From JAFDWI01 sp963764215 (GTDB taxonomy: Bacteria > Actinomycetota > Acidimicrobiia > Acidimicrobiales > Iamiaceae): a DNA stretch of 64,000 nucleotides. The notes under the pieces were generated by a model. It was not told the DNA's origin, did not search any database, and was given only the letters and a program-made list of their open reading frames with translations. A program made the translations under genes and the position numbers. Of this stretch, positions 8,078-17,125 are shown in pieces. Each line of letters begins with the position of its first letter. Within the stretch, counting starts at the first letter, position 1. Where the stretch lies: the NCBI GenBank assembly GCA_963764215.1, contig CAVXRS010000008.1, forward strand, positions 62,001 through 126,000, written 5' to 3'.

Positions 8078-10379
8078 CCGCATCGCGCAGCGCACGGTCG
8101 AGTTCCGCGCGGAACACCTCATCGGTGATCAACGTGCCGGTCGCGTCGGTCAGGGAGAACACGTCCACCACCCGGTCGGTCAACGTTTCGACCCGGGCGG
8201 CGCGGACGTCGACGTCCATCTCGCTCAATGCCCTGGTCAACCGGTACAGCAGACCCACCGAATCGGGCGCTTCGACCTCGACGACGGTGACCTCGTCGCT
8301 GGTGTCGTCGAAGCTGATGCGCACCCCGGTGTCCACCGCCTGGGCGTTGCGCCGGTAGGTCGAGGCCCGGTCGGCGACCCGGGCGGCAACGGCGAGACGG
8401 CCGCTCATGGCCCGCTCGACGGTGGCGACGACCTTGGGCCAGTCGATACGTGCCTCCTGGGCGAGCTGGCGGGAGGCGAAGGCGGGCACGACCCGGAACT
8501 CCTCGAGTGCGAACCCGCCCGACGACGTGGCGCCGGCGCCGATGACGTTCAGCCCACTCAGGGTCACCGCGCCGGTCACCCGACAGAACAACCCGGGTTG
8601 GTCGGGCGCGGCAACGGTCAGCACGTTGGCCTCGCCGTGCACCGAGGTGACCCCGGCGCGCAGCAGTTGGAGTTGTTCGACCGAGGGGAACGTCGGCGCC
8701 AGATCGGTGAGTCGTTCACCCGACAGACGCGCCGCGGTGAGCACCATCAGCTGGTGCACCAACCCGGACTTCCAGTCGGTCCACGACGACGCCCCCGTCG
8801 CCAACCCGTCGGCTTCGCTGAGCGCGCCGAGCAGCGCCAGGGTCTGCGAGGTCTGCACGGCACGGGCGACGGCGTCGATGGTCGCGGGGTCGGTCAGATC
8901 GCGACGGGTCGCCACCTCGGACAGGAGCAGGTGATGTTCGACGAGTCCGGCGAGCACGTCGGTGTCGGCGGCGTCGAAGCCCATGCGCGTCGCGGCCCGC
9001 CGGGCGATCGTCGTGCCGATTTCGGTGTGGTCGCCACCGTGGCCCTTGCCCAGGTCGTGCAGCAACGCGCCCATCACCAACAATTCGGGCCGTTCGACCC
9101 GGTCAGCCAACGCCGCGGCGTTCACGACGGTTTCGAGCAGGTGCCGGTCGACGGTGAAGCGGTGGTGGGGGCTGCGCTGGGCACGGGCGTGCACCGCGGG
9201 CCACTCGGGCACGAAGCGTTCCCAGATGCCCCGGTTGTCGAGCGATTCGACCACGTCGACCATCCCCGGCCCGCCGGCGAGCAGCGCGACGAACGCCCCG
9301 CGCAACCGGGAAGACCAGGGCACCGCGGGGGCGGGCATCTCGGCGGCGACGCGCTCCAGCAGGTCACGTGCGATGCGGCCGTCCCCGGCGACGGCCTCGG
9401 CTGCGAGCTCGAGCACCGCGGCCGGATCGGCGGGGTCGAAACCGTCCGGCGCTTCGACGGCGGGAACCGGCACCGCGAGGCGCCGTCGGGCACGCTTCGG
9501 CGCACCGGTGATCGCCGCCGCGACGGCTTCGTCGAGGATCCACGCCACGGTTCGAGCCGCCTGGGCGATCCGGGTCATGAGCAGGTCCGCATCGCTGTCG
9601 GAGAGAAGTCGCGCGATCGAGTCCTGGTCTTCCAGCCGCAACACGTCCCCGGAGGAACCGGCCACGCGGTGCAGCGTCACCCGCACGTCGTCCAGCACCC
9701 GGGCGGCCTCGTCGAGGGCATCCGCATCGCTCGACGTGAGCACGGGTCGACCCAGATCGATCCACCGGGCGACGTGGACGTCACGCAGGCCACCCCCACC
9801 GTTCTTCAGGTCCGGCTCGGTGGCGTAGGCCACCTCACCGAAGCGTTCGCGGCGGGCCGCGATGTCGCCGTGGAGCCATCCGAGGGCCGAGTCGATGCCG
9901 TCCTGCCAGGCGTTCCGGATCCGTTCGACCAACGCGGTCGCGACGGCGGCGTCACCCGCGACCGGGCGGGCATCCAACAGCGCCGTGGCCGACTCGACCT
10001 CGTCGGCGACCAGCGCCCCGACCTCGTCGAGGCTGCGCACGCTGTGACCGACGGTGACCCCGGTGTCCCAGACCGGGTACCAGAGCGCCTCGGCGAGCCG
10101 GGCCGCGGGGTCTGCCCGCCCATCGTGGACGACGGCGATGTCCAGGTCGCTTCCCGGAGCGACGATCCGGCGACCGTAACCGCCCAGGGCGACCACCGCG
10201 ATCGAGGCCGGATCGACTCCGGTAGAGGCGAGCGCGTGGGCGTGCACCTCGCCGAGCAGCGTGTCGGTGGCGTCGCTGAGCCCGTGCGCCACGTCCATCG
10301 GGGTGAGGCCCGCATCGTCGATGATCCGGGTCCGTTCGATCCGGTATTGCGCGACCGCATCGGCCACGTCCGGTGTCAC
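8067..10379 (-). CDS. glnD: PII uridylyl/adenylyl-transferase GlnD
   Basis: Bifunctional nitrogen sensor of 770 residues that modifies and demodifies the PII protein GlnK in response to glutamine. Domains in order: nucleotidyltransferase with GGYGRR and the D-x-D pair (SDLDI, about residues 66-81), a helical linker, an HD hydrolase domain with LLHDLGKGHGGDH near residue 440, and two C-terminal ACT domains near 600-660 and 700-765 that bind glutamine. In studied actinobacteria this enzyme adenylylates rather than uridylylates GlnK. The GTG start at 10379 overlaps the glnK1 stop (GTGA), giving an amtB1-glnK1-glnD operon in the conserved actinobacterial order. Confidence 0.95.
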   Translation of the reverse strand: MTPDVADAVAQYRIERTRIIDDAGLTPMDVAHGLSDATDTLLGEVHAHALASTGVDPASIAVVALGGYGRRIVAPGSDLDIAVVHDGRADPAARLAEALWYPVWDTGVTVGHSVRSLDEVGALVADEVESATALLDARPVAGDAAVATALVERIRNAWQDGIDSALGWLHGDIAARRERFGEVAYATEPDLKNGGGGLRDVHVARWIDLGRPVLTSSDADALDEAARVLDDVRVTLHRVAGSSGDVLRLEDQDSIARLLSDSDADLLMTRIAQAARTVAWILDEAVAAAITGAPKRARRRLAVPVPAVEAPDGFDPADPAAVLELAAEAVAGDGRIARDLLERVAAEMPAPAVPWSSRLRGAFVALLAGGPGMVDVVESLDNRGIWERFVPEWPAVHARAQRSPHHRFTVDRHLLETVVNAAALADRVERPELLVMGALLHDLGKGHGGDHTEIGTTIARRAATRMGFDAADTDVLAGLVEHHLLLSEVATRRDLTDPATIDAVARAVQTSQTLALLGALSEADGLATGASSWTDWKSGLVHQLMVLTAARLSGERLTDLAPTFPSVEQLQLLRAGVTSVHGEANVLTVAAPDQPGLFCRVTGAVTLSGLNVIGAGATSSGGFALEEFRVVPAFASRQLAQEARIDWPKVVATVERAMSGRLAVAARVADRASTYRRNAQAVDTGVRISFDDTSDEVTVVEVEAPDSVGLLYRLTRALSEMDVDVRAARVETLTDRVVDVFSLTDATGTLITDEVFRAELDRALRDAVSP

Positions 10380-10714
10380 AAGGCGTCACCGTCACGTTCG
10401 CCGGTGCGGATGCGCACAGCCTGGTCCACGGGGGTGACCCAGATCTTGCCGTCGCCGATCTTGCCGGTGGCCGCGGAGGCCACGATCGCGTCGACGAGTC
10501 CGTCGACCCGGTCGTCGTCGCAGAGCAGGTCGATGCGCACCTTGGGGATGAAGTCGACCTGGTACTCGGCGCCGCGGTACACCTCGGTGTGGCCGGCTTG
10601 GCGGCCGAAGCCCTGGGTTTCGGCGACGGTCATGCCGGTCATGCCGGCGGCCTTGAGGGCGGCTTTGACGTCGTCGACCTTGAAAGGCTTGACGATGGCG
10701 GTGATCAGCTTCAC
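10376..10714 (-). CDS. glnK: PII signal-transduction protein GlnK (copy 1)
   Basis: 112-residue PII protein with a complete fold and the T-loop modification site Tyr51 in RGAEYQVDF. It binds ATP/ADP and 2-oxoglutarate, caps the AmtB channel when nitrogen is sufficient, and is modified by GlnD encoded immediately downstream. The GTG start at 10714 is preceded by a strong ribosome binding site, GAGGAGGACGC. The protein differs from copy 2 by a single residue near the C-terminus (Ala versus Ile in DQAVRIR/DQIVRIR), and the DNA is nearly identical across the whole gene, unlike the flanking amtB genes. Confidence 0.97.
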   Translation of the reverse strand: MKLITAIVKPFKVDDVKAALKAAGMTGMTVAETQGFGRQAGHTEVYRGAEYQVDFIPKVRIDLLCDDDRVDGLVDAIVASAATGKIGDGKIWVTPVDQAVRIRTGERDGDAL

Positions 10715-10760
10715 GATGCGTCCTCCTCGGCGTCGACTGGACAGTACCGGGCGGCGGGCC

Positions 10761-12008
10761 TCACGCGCTGCGGCCCAGCGACCCGAACTCGCCGAAGGCA
10801 TAGGCCGCCTCGGCGTGCAGGCTCTGATCGAGACCGACCTGTTCGTCGTCGCTGGACACCCGCAGACCGATCGTGGCGTCCAGGATGCGGGCCAGGACGT
10901 AGGACACGGCGAAGGAGAATGCAAACACGACCGCGCAGGCCAGGGCCTGGTCGCCGAGCAGCTTCGCGCCCCCGCCGAAGAACAGGCCGTCGGAACCGAC
11001 CCCGGCGACGGCACGGTGGGCCAACAGGCCGACCGCCAGGGTGCCGAGCAGGCCGCCGATCAGGTGCACCCCGATCACGTCGAGGGCGTCGTCGTAGCCG
11101 AAGCGGAACTTGAGCGACACGGCGAAGAAGCACACCACCCCGGCTGCCACGCCGACCACCAGCGCGCTCATCGGGTCCAGATAGCCCGCGCCGGGCGTCA
11201 CGGCGGCCAACCCGGCGATCGCCCCCGAAGCGGCGCCCAGTGTGGTCGGGTGCGATTCCCTGATGCGTTCGACGACGAGCCAGCCCAGCATCCCGGCAGC
11301 TCCCGCGAGGAACGTGTCGATCAGCGCAATCGATGCGACGCCGTTGGCGCCCAGCGCGGACCCGCCGTTGAACCCGAACCAACCGAACCACAGGATCCCC
11401 GTCCCCAGCAGGGTCAGGGGCAACGAGTGTGGGTGCATCGCATCGGCAGGCCAGTTCCGGCGTTTGCCGAGCACCAGGATCAACGCCAGCGCCGCCGCTC
11501 CCGCATTGACGTGCACCACCACACCGCCCGCGAAATCCAACGCGCCCGCCTTCGCCAACCAACCACCACCGAAGAGCCAGTGGGCGACCGGCGCGTAGAC
11601 CACCACCAGCCAGACGCCGATGAAGATCGCGTACGCGGCGAACTTCATCCGGTCGGCGGTCGCACCGGTGATCAGCGCCGGGGTGATCACCGCGAAGGTC
11701 ATCTGATAGGCGCAGAACAGCACCAGCGGAATCGTCATGCCCGCAGCCGGGGACACCCCGACGCCGTGCAGCCCGATGTTGGAGAACCCGCCCAGGAGTC
11801 CGCCGTCGCCGAGCCGACCGAAGGCCAGGCTGTACCCGATGATCGCCCAGACCACGGCCAGCAGGCCGATGGCGAAGAAGTTCTGCATCAACATGCCCAG
11901 CACGTTCTTCGCCCGGACCATGCCGCCGTAGAACAAGGCCAGGCCGGGCGTCATGAACAACACCAGCGCCGTGGCGATGAGCATCCAGGCGGTGTCGCCG
12001 CTGTTCAT
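10761..12008 (-). CDS. amtB: Ammonium transporter AmtB (copy 1)
   Basis: Ammonium channel of 415 residues with eleven predicted transmembrane helices. The conserved pore histidines are in VVHVNAGAAAL and GVHLIGGLLGT, the phenylalanine gate region is in FCAYQMTFA, and APVAHWLFGGGWL is present. It brings ammonium into the cell at low nitrogen. It starts ATG 12008 with GAGGAGG just upstream and heads amtB1-glnK1-glnD. A GlnR-like operator lies at 12058-12095, about 50 bases upstream. It is clearly diverged from copy 2 although both begin MNSGDTAWML. Confidence 0.97.
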   Translation of the reverse strand: MNSGDTAWMLIATALVLFMTPGLALFYGGMVRAKNVLGMLMQNFFAIGLLAVVWAIIGYSLAFGRLGDGGLLGGFSNIGLHGVGVSPAAGMTIPLVLFCAYQMTFAVITPALITGATADRMKFAAYAIFIGVWLVVVYAPVAHWLFGGGWLAKAGALDFAGGVVVHVNAGAAALALILVLGKRRNWPADAMHPHSLPLTLLGTGILWFGWFGFNGGSALGANGVASIALIDTFLAGAAGMLGWLVVERIRESHPTTLGAASGAIAGLAAVTPGAGYLDPMSALVVGVAAGVVCFFAVSLKFRFGYDDALDVIGVHLIGGLLGTLAVGLLAHRAVAGVGSDGLFFGGGAKLLGDQALACAVVFAFSFAVSYVLARILDATIGLRVSSDDEQVGLDQSLHAEAAYAFGEFGSLGRSA

Positions 12009-12057
12009 CGGTCCTCCTCGAGGTGGGGGCGTCGAGGGGGCAGTGTCCCGGGGAATC

Positions 12058-12095
12058 GTTTCGGCACCGTTCCGGGAATGTTTCCAAAATGTGAA
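12058..12095 (-). promoter_or_regulatory. GlnR-type operator of amtB1-glnK1-glnD
   Basis: Read on the minus strand there are four five-base half-sites, each separated by exactly six bases: TTCAC, GAAAC, GGAAC, GAAAC. This matches the repeated gTnAC-n6-GaAAC pattern known for actinobacterial GlnR, the OmpR-type activator of nitrogen assimilation genes. The element ends about 50 bases before the amtB1 ATG. An equivalent array with the same half-site order precedes amtB2. Confidence 0.8.
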
Positions 12096-12112
12096 CTGTG
12101 CGGCGCGTGGGT

Positions 12113-12149
12113 GGGGGAGAACCGGACCGAATGCGCCCGGTTCTCCCCC
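12113..12149 (-). terminator. Strong hairpin after amtB2-glnK2
   Basis: A perfect 13-bp stem (GGGGGAGAACCGG with CCGGTTCTCCCCC) with an 11-base loop lies 23 bases beyond the glnK2 stop and before the amtB1 operator. No T-tract follows, but the position separates the two operons. Confidence 0.7.
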
Positions 12150-12171
12150 AGGTTCCCGTCATGATTTCCCG

Positions 12172-12510
12172 TTACAAGGCGTCACCGTCACGTTCGCCGG
12201 TGCGGATGCGCACGATCTGGTCCACGGGGGTGACCCAGATCTTGCCGTCGCCGATCTTGCCGGTGGCCGCGGAGGCCACGATCGCGTCGACGAGTCCGTC
12301 GACCCGGTCGTCGTCGCAGAGCAGGTCGATGCGCACCTTGGGGATGAAGTCGACCTGGTACTCGGCGCCGCGGTACACCTCGGTGTGGCCGGCTTGGCGG
12401 CCGAAGCCCTGGGTTTCGGCGACGGTCATGCCGGTCATGCCGGCGGCCTTGAGGGCGGCTTTGACGTCGTCGACCTTGAAAGGCTTGACGATGGCGGTGA
12501 TGAGCTTCAC
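12172..12510 (-). CDS. glnK: PII signal-transduction protein GlnK (copy 2)
   Basis: Second PII gene, 112 residues, with Tyr51 in RGAEYQVDF. It starts GTG 12510 behind the same GAGGAGGACGC ribosome binding site as copy 1. From that site to the C-terminus only a few bases differ from copy 1, while DNA outside this block diverges quickly. It lies 47 bases after amtB2, so the pair is probably co-transcribed and the product can cap either transporter. There is no second glnD; modification would depend on the GlnD encoded downstream of copy 1. Confidence 0.97.
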   Translation of the reverse strand: MKLITAIVKPFKVDDVKAALKAAGMTGMTVAETQGFGRQAGHTEVYRGAEYQVDFIPKVRIDLLCDDDRVDGLVDAIVASAATGKIGDGKIWVTPVDQIVRIRTGERDGDAL

Positions 12511-12556
12511 GATGCGTCCTCCTCGAGGTTGCTGGGACAGTTCCGATGCGAGAGCC

Positions 12557-13804
12557 TCATGCGCTGCGTCCCAGAGTTCCGAAGTCGCCGTAGGCGTAGG
12601 CGGTCTCGGCGTGCAGGGCGAGGTCCAGCCCTTCGGCCTCGGTGTCGGCGTCGACCCGCAACCCGATGGCGAGATCGATCACCTTGGCGATGATGAAGGA
12701 CACCGTGAACGAGAACGCCATGGTGGCGAAGGCGGCAAGCGCCTGGTCGCCCAGCAGTCCTGCGCCGCCGCCGATGAACAGCCCGTCGCTCCCGGCCGAG
12801 TTGATCGCCGTGTCGGCGAACAGTCCCAGCAACAGCGTTCCGACGAGGCCGCCGACGAGGTGCACGCCGACCACGTCGAGAGCGTCGTCGTAGCCGAACC
12901 GTTCCTTCAGCGAAATGGCCTTGGCGCAGATGACACCGGCGACAAGCCCGATCAGCAACGACGGCAGGGTGCCGACGAATCCACAGCACGGGGTGATGGC
13001 GACCAGGCCGGCCACCGCCCCCGAAGCGGCGCCGAGCGTGGTGGCGTGCCCGTTGGTGATGCGCTCGAAGATCAGCCAGCCGAGCATGGCTGCGGAGGTG
13101 GCGATGAACGTGTTCATCGCGGCCTGAGCGGCCAGTCCGTCGGCGACGAGTGCGGAGCCGGCGTTGAAGCCGAACCATCCGAACCAGAGGATGCCCGTCC
13201 CCAGCAGGGTCAGGGGCAACGAGTGCGGGTGCATGCGCTCTTTGGGCCAGCCCTTGCGCTTGCCCAGCACGAGGATCACGGCCAGTGCCGCCGCGCCGGC
13301 GTTGATGTGCACGACGGCACCGCCGGCGAAGTCGAGTGCCCCGAGGCTCGCCAGCCAACCGCCGCCGAACACCCAGTGGGCGACCGGGGCGTAGACGAGG
13401 ATCAGCCAGAGGCCGATGAAGATCGCGTAGGCCGAGAACTTCATCCGGTCGGCGGTGGCACCGGTGATAAGTGCCGGGGTGATCACCGCGAAGGTCATCT
13501 GAAAGGCCGCGAACAGGATGAAGGGAATCGACAATCCGAGGGCGGTCTTCTCGCCGACGTGGGCCATACCCAGGTAGTGCAGGCCGCCGAGCAGCCCGCC
13601 GTCGCCGAAGTTGCCGAACGCCAGGCTGAAGCCGATCAGCACCCAGAGCACGGCGATCAGCCCCATGGCGAAGAAGTTCTGCATCAACATGCCGAGCACG
13701 TTCTTCGACCGGACCATGCCGCCGTAGAAGAATGCCAGGCCGGGTGTCATGAACAACACCAGGGCCGTGGCGACGAGCATCCAAGCGGTATCTCCGCTGT
13801 TCAT
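12557..13804 (-). CDS. amtB: Ammonium transporter AmtB (copy 2)
   Basis: Ammonium channel of 415 residues, paralogous to amtB1. Pore histidines are in VVHINAGAAAL and GVHLVGGLVGT, and the gate region is FAAFQMTFA. It has a distinct cysteine pair, ITPCCGF, absent from copy 1. Start ATG 13804 is preceded by GAGGAGGAACG and, 49 bases further up, by a GlnR-like operator. It forms an amtB2-glnK2 operon ending at a strong hairpin. Confidence 0.97.
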   Translation of the reverse strand: MNSGDTAWMLVATALVLFMTPGLAFFYGGMVRSKNVLGMLMQNFFAMGLIAVLWVLIGFSLAFGNFGDGGLLGGLHYLGMAHVGEKTALGLSIPFILFAAFQMTFAVITPALITGATADRMKFSAYAIFIGLWLILVYAPVAHWVFGGGWLASLGALDFAGGAVVHINAGAAALAVILVLGKRKGWPKERMHPHSLPLTLLGTGILWFGWFGFNAGSALVADGLAAQAAMNTFIATSAAMLGWLIFERITNGHATTLGAASGAVAGLVAITPCCGFVGTLPSLLIGLVAGVICAKAISLKERFGYDDALDVVGVHLVGGLVGTLLLGLFADTAINSAGSDGLFIGGGAGLLGDQALAAFATMAFSFTVSFIIAKVIDLAIGLRVDADTEAEGLDLALHAETAYAYGDFGTLGRSA

Positions 13805-13852
13805 CGTTCCTCCTCGAAGTGGGGGGTTCGACGAGCAGTGTCCACCCGGGTG

Positions 13853-13890
13853 GTTTCGGCATGGTTCCACCTGTGTTTCCGGAATGTGAA
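13853..13890 (-). promoter_or_regulatory. GlnR-type operator of amtB2-glnK2
   Basis: On the minus strand the half-sites TTCAC, GAAAC, GGAAC and GAAAC are each spaced by six bases, as upstream of amtB1. It lies 49 bases before the amtB2 start and only 12 bases from the stop of the P1 peptidase gene. Downstream of both operators a common GACACTGC string may be part of the -10 region. Confidence 0.8.
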
Positions 13891-13902
13891 CTGTGGGCCG
13901 GG

Positions 13903-14838
13903 TCAGCCCTGGGCGGGCACCAGGGTCCGGATCGCCCGCTCGACCACCGCACAGGTCGCGGCGCGCAACTCGTCGATGCCCGGATCGGCCTGGCCGTCGG
14001 GTGCATCGGAGGAGCCACCGGTGGCACACGCGACGAACGCGTCGCCGTCGAAACGTGTGTGCGCGGGGAAGATCGCCCGGGCGAGACCGTCGTGGGCCGA
14101 CTGGGCGAGCAGATGGCAGCCGACCTTGTCCAACGACGCGGACGTCACCACCACGCCGATCGTGGTGTTCGTGCCGAGCAGCGGGTGGGGGGCGTCGCCC
14201 AGACCGTAGGTCGCATCGGCGCCGACCGTACCGGCGGCGTTGACCGCGATCAGTGTGGCCACGACCGCTTCACCGAGTCGTGCCGAGGCCGCGACCAATC
14301 CGCCGGGACGCGTGCGTTGGGCATCAGGCCAGTGATCGATGGTGCAGCCGGTGCCCGCGCCGACACGTCCGATCTCATGGCCGTCGCTCCTTGCCGCGTG
14401 GGCCGCAGCGAGTCCGGCCGCCGCATCGGGACGGACCGTGGCGTCACCGACATCGAGGTCGAACAGCGCGAGGGCCGGCACGATCGGCACCCTGCCCGCC
14501 GGTGTGGGAAAGCCCCTCCCGGCCGTTTCGAGATGGCCCATGACGCCGTCGGCCGCGGCAAGCCCGAACGCAGAGCCACCGGTGAGGACCAGCGCGTCGA
14601 TGTTCCCGACGGTGCGGGTCGGGTCACACAGCGCGAGCTCGCGGCTCGCCGGTGCCCCGCCGCGCACCTCGGCCGAGGCGACGGTTCCTTCGGGAAGGAC
14701 GACCACCGTGCAGCCGGTGCGAGCCACCGGCTCCGACCAGTGGCCGACGGCCACGCCCGGAACATCGGTCAGTCTCCCTGAAAAACTGGGATTCCCCGAG
14801 AAGCTCGAAGTCCCCGACGGGTTGGGATCGTCGTCCAC
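13903..14838 (-). CDS. P1 (DmpA/nylon hydrolase-like) family peptidase
   Basis: 311-residue member of the P1/DmpA N-terminal-nucleophile family, which self-cleave and act as aminopeptidases or amide oligomer hydrolases. It shows the family opening LTDVPGVAVGHW, the glycine-rich VLTGGSAFGLAAADGVM segment and the autocleavage region GTNTTIGVV, where the Thr/Ser after Asn is the expected nucleophile. A short SGNPSFSG-type low-complexity leader precedes the fold, so the true start could lie a few codons downstream of ATG 14838. No signal peptide is seen. It stands alone, upstream of the amtB2 operator. Confidence 0.83.
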   Translation of the reverse strand: MDDDPNPSGTSSFSGNPSFSGRLTDVPGVAVGHWSEPVARTGCTVVVLPEGTVASAEVRGGAPASRELALCDPTRTVGNIDALVLTGGSAFGLAAADGVMGHLETAGRGFPTPAGRVPIVPALALFDLDVGDATVRPDAAAGLAAAHAARSDGHEIGRVGAGTGCTIDHWPDAQRTRPGGLVAASARLGEAVVATLIAVNAAGTVGADATYGLGDAPHPLLGTNTTIGVVVTSASLDKVGCHLLAQSAHDGLARAIFPAHTRFDGDAFVACATGGSSDAPDGQADPGIDELRAATCAVVERAIRTLVPAQG

Positions 14839-14911
14839 GTCCAGAGGTTAGAGGTCGATCGGGGACCGTGGGTCGCCGCGACCGGTCCCGTGAGCATCAG
14901 GCGGTGCCGCC

Positions 14912-14924
14912 TAGACTGAGCCCG
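14912..14924 (+). promoter_or_regulatory. Leaderless -10 promoter (TAGACT)
   Basis: TAGACT is followed by seven bases and the GTG start at 14925. Confidence 0.5.
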
Positions 14925-15419
14925 GTGGAAGCCGTGCAACCGGGGGCCGGAAGCGTGGCTGCAGGCGATGCCGACGGCACCGGCACGCCTCCGGGCCTGG
15001 TGCAGGAACCGGTGCGGGACCCGGCCCGGCGCCGACCACGGGGGGTGGTGGTCGTGGTGGTCTTCACGGTGGTCCAGGGGTTGGTGCTCGTCCTGCTGGG
15101 GAGTGCGATGGTCGTCGTGTCGGCGGCGCCCCGCGATCTCGCCCACGCCGGGCTCACACGCCGTGACGCCCAGGTCGGCAGCGGTCTGGTGTTCGCGGTC
15201 GCCTTCGTGGAGCTCGTCGCCTCCTACGGCCTGTTCCGGGGTCTGCCGAGGGTGCGCACCCTGTACGGCGTGATCGCCACCTTGCAGATCGCGTCGTCGG
15301 TGTACGCCCTGGTGGCGTTGCGGAACGTGCAGATCCCCAGCCTCGTCGTGCTCGGGATCTCGGTGGGTGTGCTCTGGCTGCTCTACGGCACCGAGGAGAC
15401 CCGGGAGTACTTCGAGTGA
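14925..15419 (+). CDS. Small four-helix integral membrane protein
   Basis: 164-residue protein of unknown function. A hydrophilic N-terminus of about 40 residues ends in a basic cluster (RRRPRG) and is followed by four predicted transmembrane helices, with the last ending LLYGTEETREYF. The layout is like small actinobacterial DUF2127-type membrane proteins, but I cannot assign it. The GTG 14925 start is chosen because of the -10 hexamer seven bases upstream. Its stop overlaps the GTG of the next gene (GTGA), so the two are coupled and probably act in the same membrane process. Confidence 0.7.
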   Translation: MEAVQPGAGSVAAGDADGTGTPPGLVQEPVRDPARRRPRGVVVVVVFTVVQGLVLVLLGSAMVVVSAAPRDLAHAGLTRRDAQVGSGLVFAVAFVELVASYGLFRGLPRVRTLYGVIATLQIASSVYALVALRNVQIPSLVVLGISVGVLWLLYGTEETREYFE

Positions 15420-17055
15420 GCGACGACCTGGCCGGCACGACGAGTGACGTGGTGGCACCCGACGATCAGCGCGCGACCGACCATCTCCTGGGCGTACCGC
15501 TGCGCGACCTGCTCACGATGCGGGCACTCCGCGGACTGGGCTACGTGGCTCTCGCCTTGGTGCTCATGGCCTGGCACGGCCACTCGCTCCACTTGATCGC
15601 GATCTTCGCCGGGCTGGCGATGCTCACCTATGCCGCGTCGACCGCCATCGACGTGCTCCGCACCCCGGCACGCAAGAAGTTCGTCACCATTCTCTCGATC
15701 GGGATCACCGCGGGCTTCGGGTTCGCGCTCGTGTCCCATCCGGTGAACGCCCTCGACTCGTTCGTCCAGGCGATCGGCGGGTACACGCTCGTCTGGGCCG
15801 TGCACGCGGTGGTGACCATGGTCCGTCGCCGCAGGATCACCGCCTGGATGCTCACCAAGGTGGTCGCGCTGGTGGTGTTCGGCACCACGCTGATCATCTT
15901 CGACAAGAACATCTTCGCCCTCGCCTCGTTGCTGCTCATCGTCGCACTCCTGGTGACCGGCATCTACCAGATCTTCTCGGTCGCCCCCGAGATCGGGGAT
16001 CGCCAACGACCGGCCCGCTCCACACCTCGCTCGGGTCCGGGTGGTCGGAGCGGTTCCTCGCGTTGCTCGAGCGGCGGGCCGATGCGGCCGAGGATCGCAA
16101 AACCCTGCAGGAAAAGGTCTTCTTCGAAGGGGACGAGGCACCGTCGCGGATGGGTCGCTTCGTGGTGCTCATGGCGTTCGCGGCGTCGATCGCCTCGGTC
16201 GGGGTGGTCGTCGACTCGACCGCCGTGCTCATCGGCGCCATGTTGATCGCGCCGCTCATGACCCCACTGCTGGGGATGGCGCTGGCTGCCGCCACGGGCT
16301 GGCTGGGTCGCTTCCGGCGCGCCGCGATCGTGGCCGGCAGCGGGGTGGTCGTGGCGATCGCCACGGGCATCGTCGTCGGCGCGTTGGCACCCGGTGACGT
16401 CGACGTCACCACCAACGCCCAGGTGGTGGCGCGCATCTCGCCGACGATGCTCGATCTGGCCATCGCCGTCGCGGCCGGCGCGGCCGGCGCGTTCGCGCTG
16501 TCCCGCCGGGACGTGTCCGACTCACTGCCCGGCGTGGCGGTGGCGATCTCGCTGGTTCCGCCACTCGCGGTGGTCGGGCTGAGCTGGCAACAGGGCCAGT
16601 GGGCTGCGGGCAACGGGGCGCTGCTGCTCTTTCTCACCAACGCCACCGCGATCCTCGTCGCCGGTGGGATCACCTTCGTCGTGGTGGGTGCTGCGCCGAT
16701 CGAGCGGATCTCGGTGAGCCAGGAGCGGGTCGCGACGCTGATCGTGGGTCTGCTGGTCGCGGCGGCGCTGGTCGTCGTGCTGTTGATGATGAACGGATCG
16801 AACATCGCCAGGACCCAGATCGCGAGCGCGAAGACCGACCAGATCATGTCGACGTGGAGCGCCGATCATCCCGACTACGACGTGATCGACCGCCGCATCC
16901 GTCCCGACGGGACGATCGAAGTGGATCTCAGCGGCCCGGCGCGCCCCCCCGGTCTGGACGCGCTGCGCGCCCAGCTGCGCGCTGCGCTGCCCACGGGGGC
17001 GAAGCTGCGGATCAGCTGGTACCCGCGGCACGAGTTCACGATCAGCGGCAATTGA
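15416..17055 (+). CDS. Membrane protein: HdeD/DUF308-like region fused to DUF389 (one frameshift)
   Basis: The first frame (GTG 15416 to about 15994) encodes about 190 residues with six hydrophobic helices resembling HdeD/DUF308. The second frame (about 15997 to 17055) encodes a DUF389 (TIGR00341-like) protein: VGVVVDSTAVLIGAMLIAPLMTPLLGMALA, further helices and a small soluble C-terminal domain. In the second frame readable protein continues upstream of any start codon (GSPTTGPLHTSLGSGWSERF), and the two parts join without loss if the four-G run at 15995-15998 really has five. One protein of about 546 residues is therefore likely. Function is unknown. Confidence 0.65.
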
Positions 17056-17112
17056 GCCGCCCGGGGTCGGGGTGGACGGGTCCTCGGCCCGGAACGTCGC
17101 GGCAATCCCCGG

Positions 17113-17125
17113 TAGGGTCGACGGG
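17113..17125 (+). promoter_or_regulatory. Leaderless -10 promoter (TAGGGT)
   Basis: TAGGGT lies seven bases before the GTG start at 17126. Confidence 0.5.

Noticed and set aside
8037..12164. A 1,375-codon open frame on the plus strand across glnD, glnK1 and amtB1
   Set aside because: It is antisense to genes with clear family motifs; in high-GC DNA the antisense of real genes often stays open. Its translation has no domain structure.
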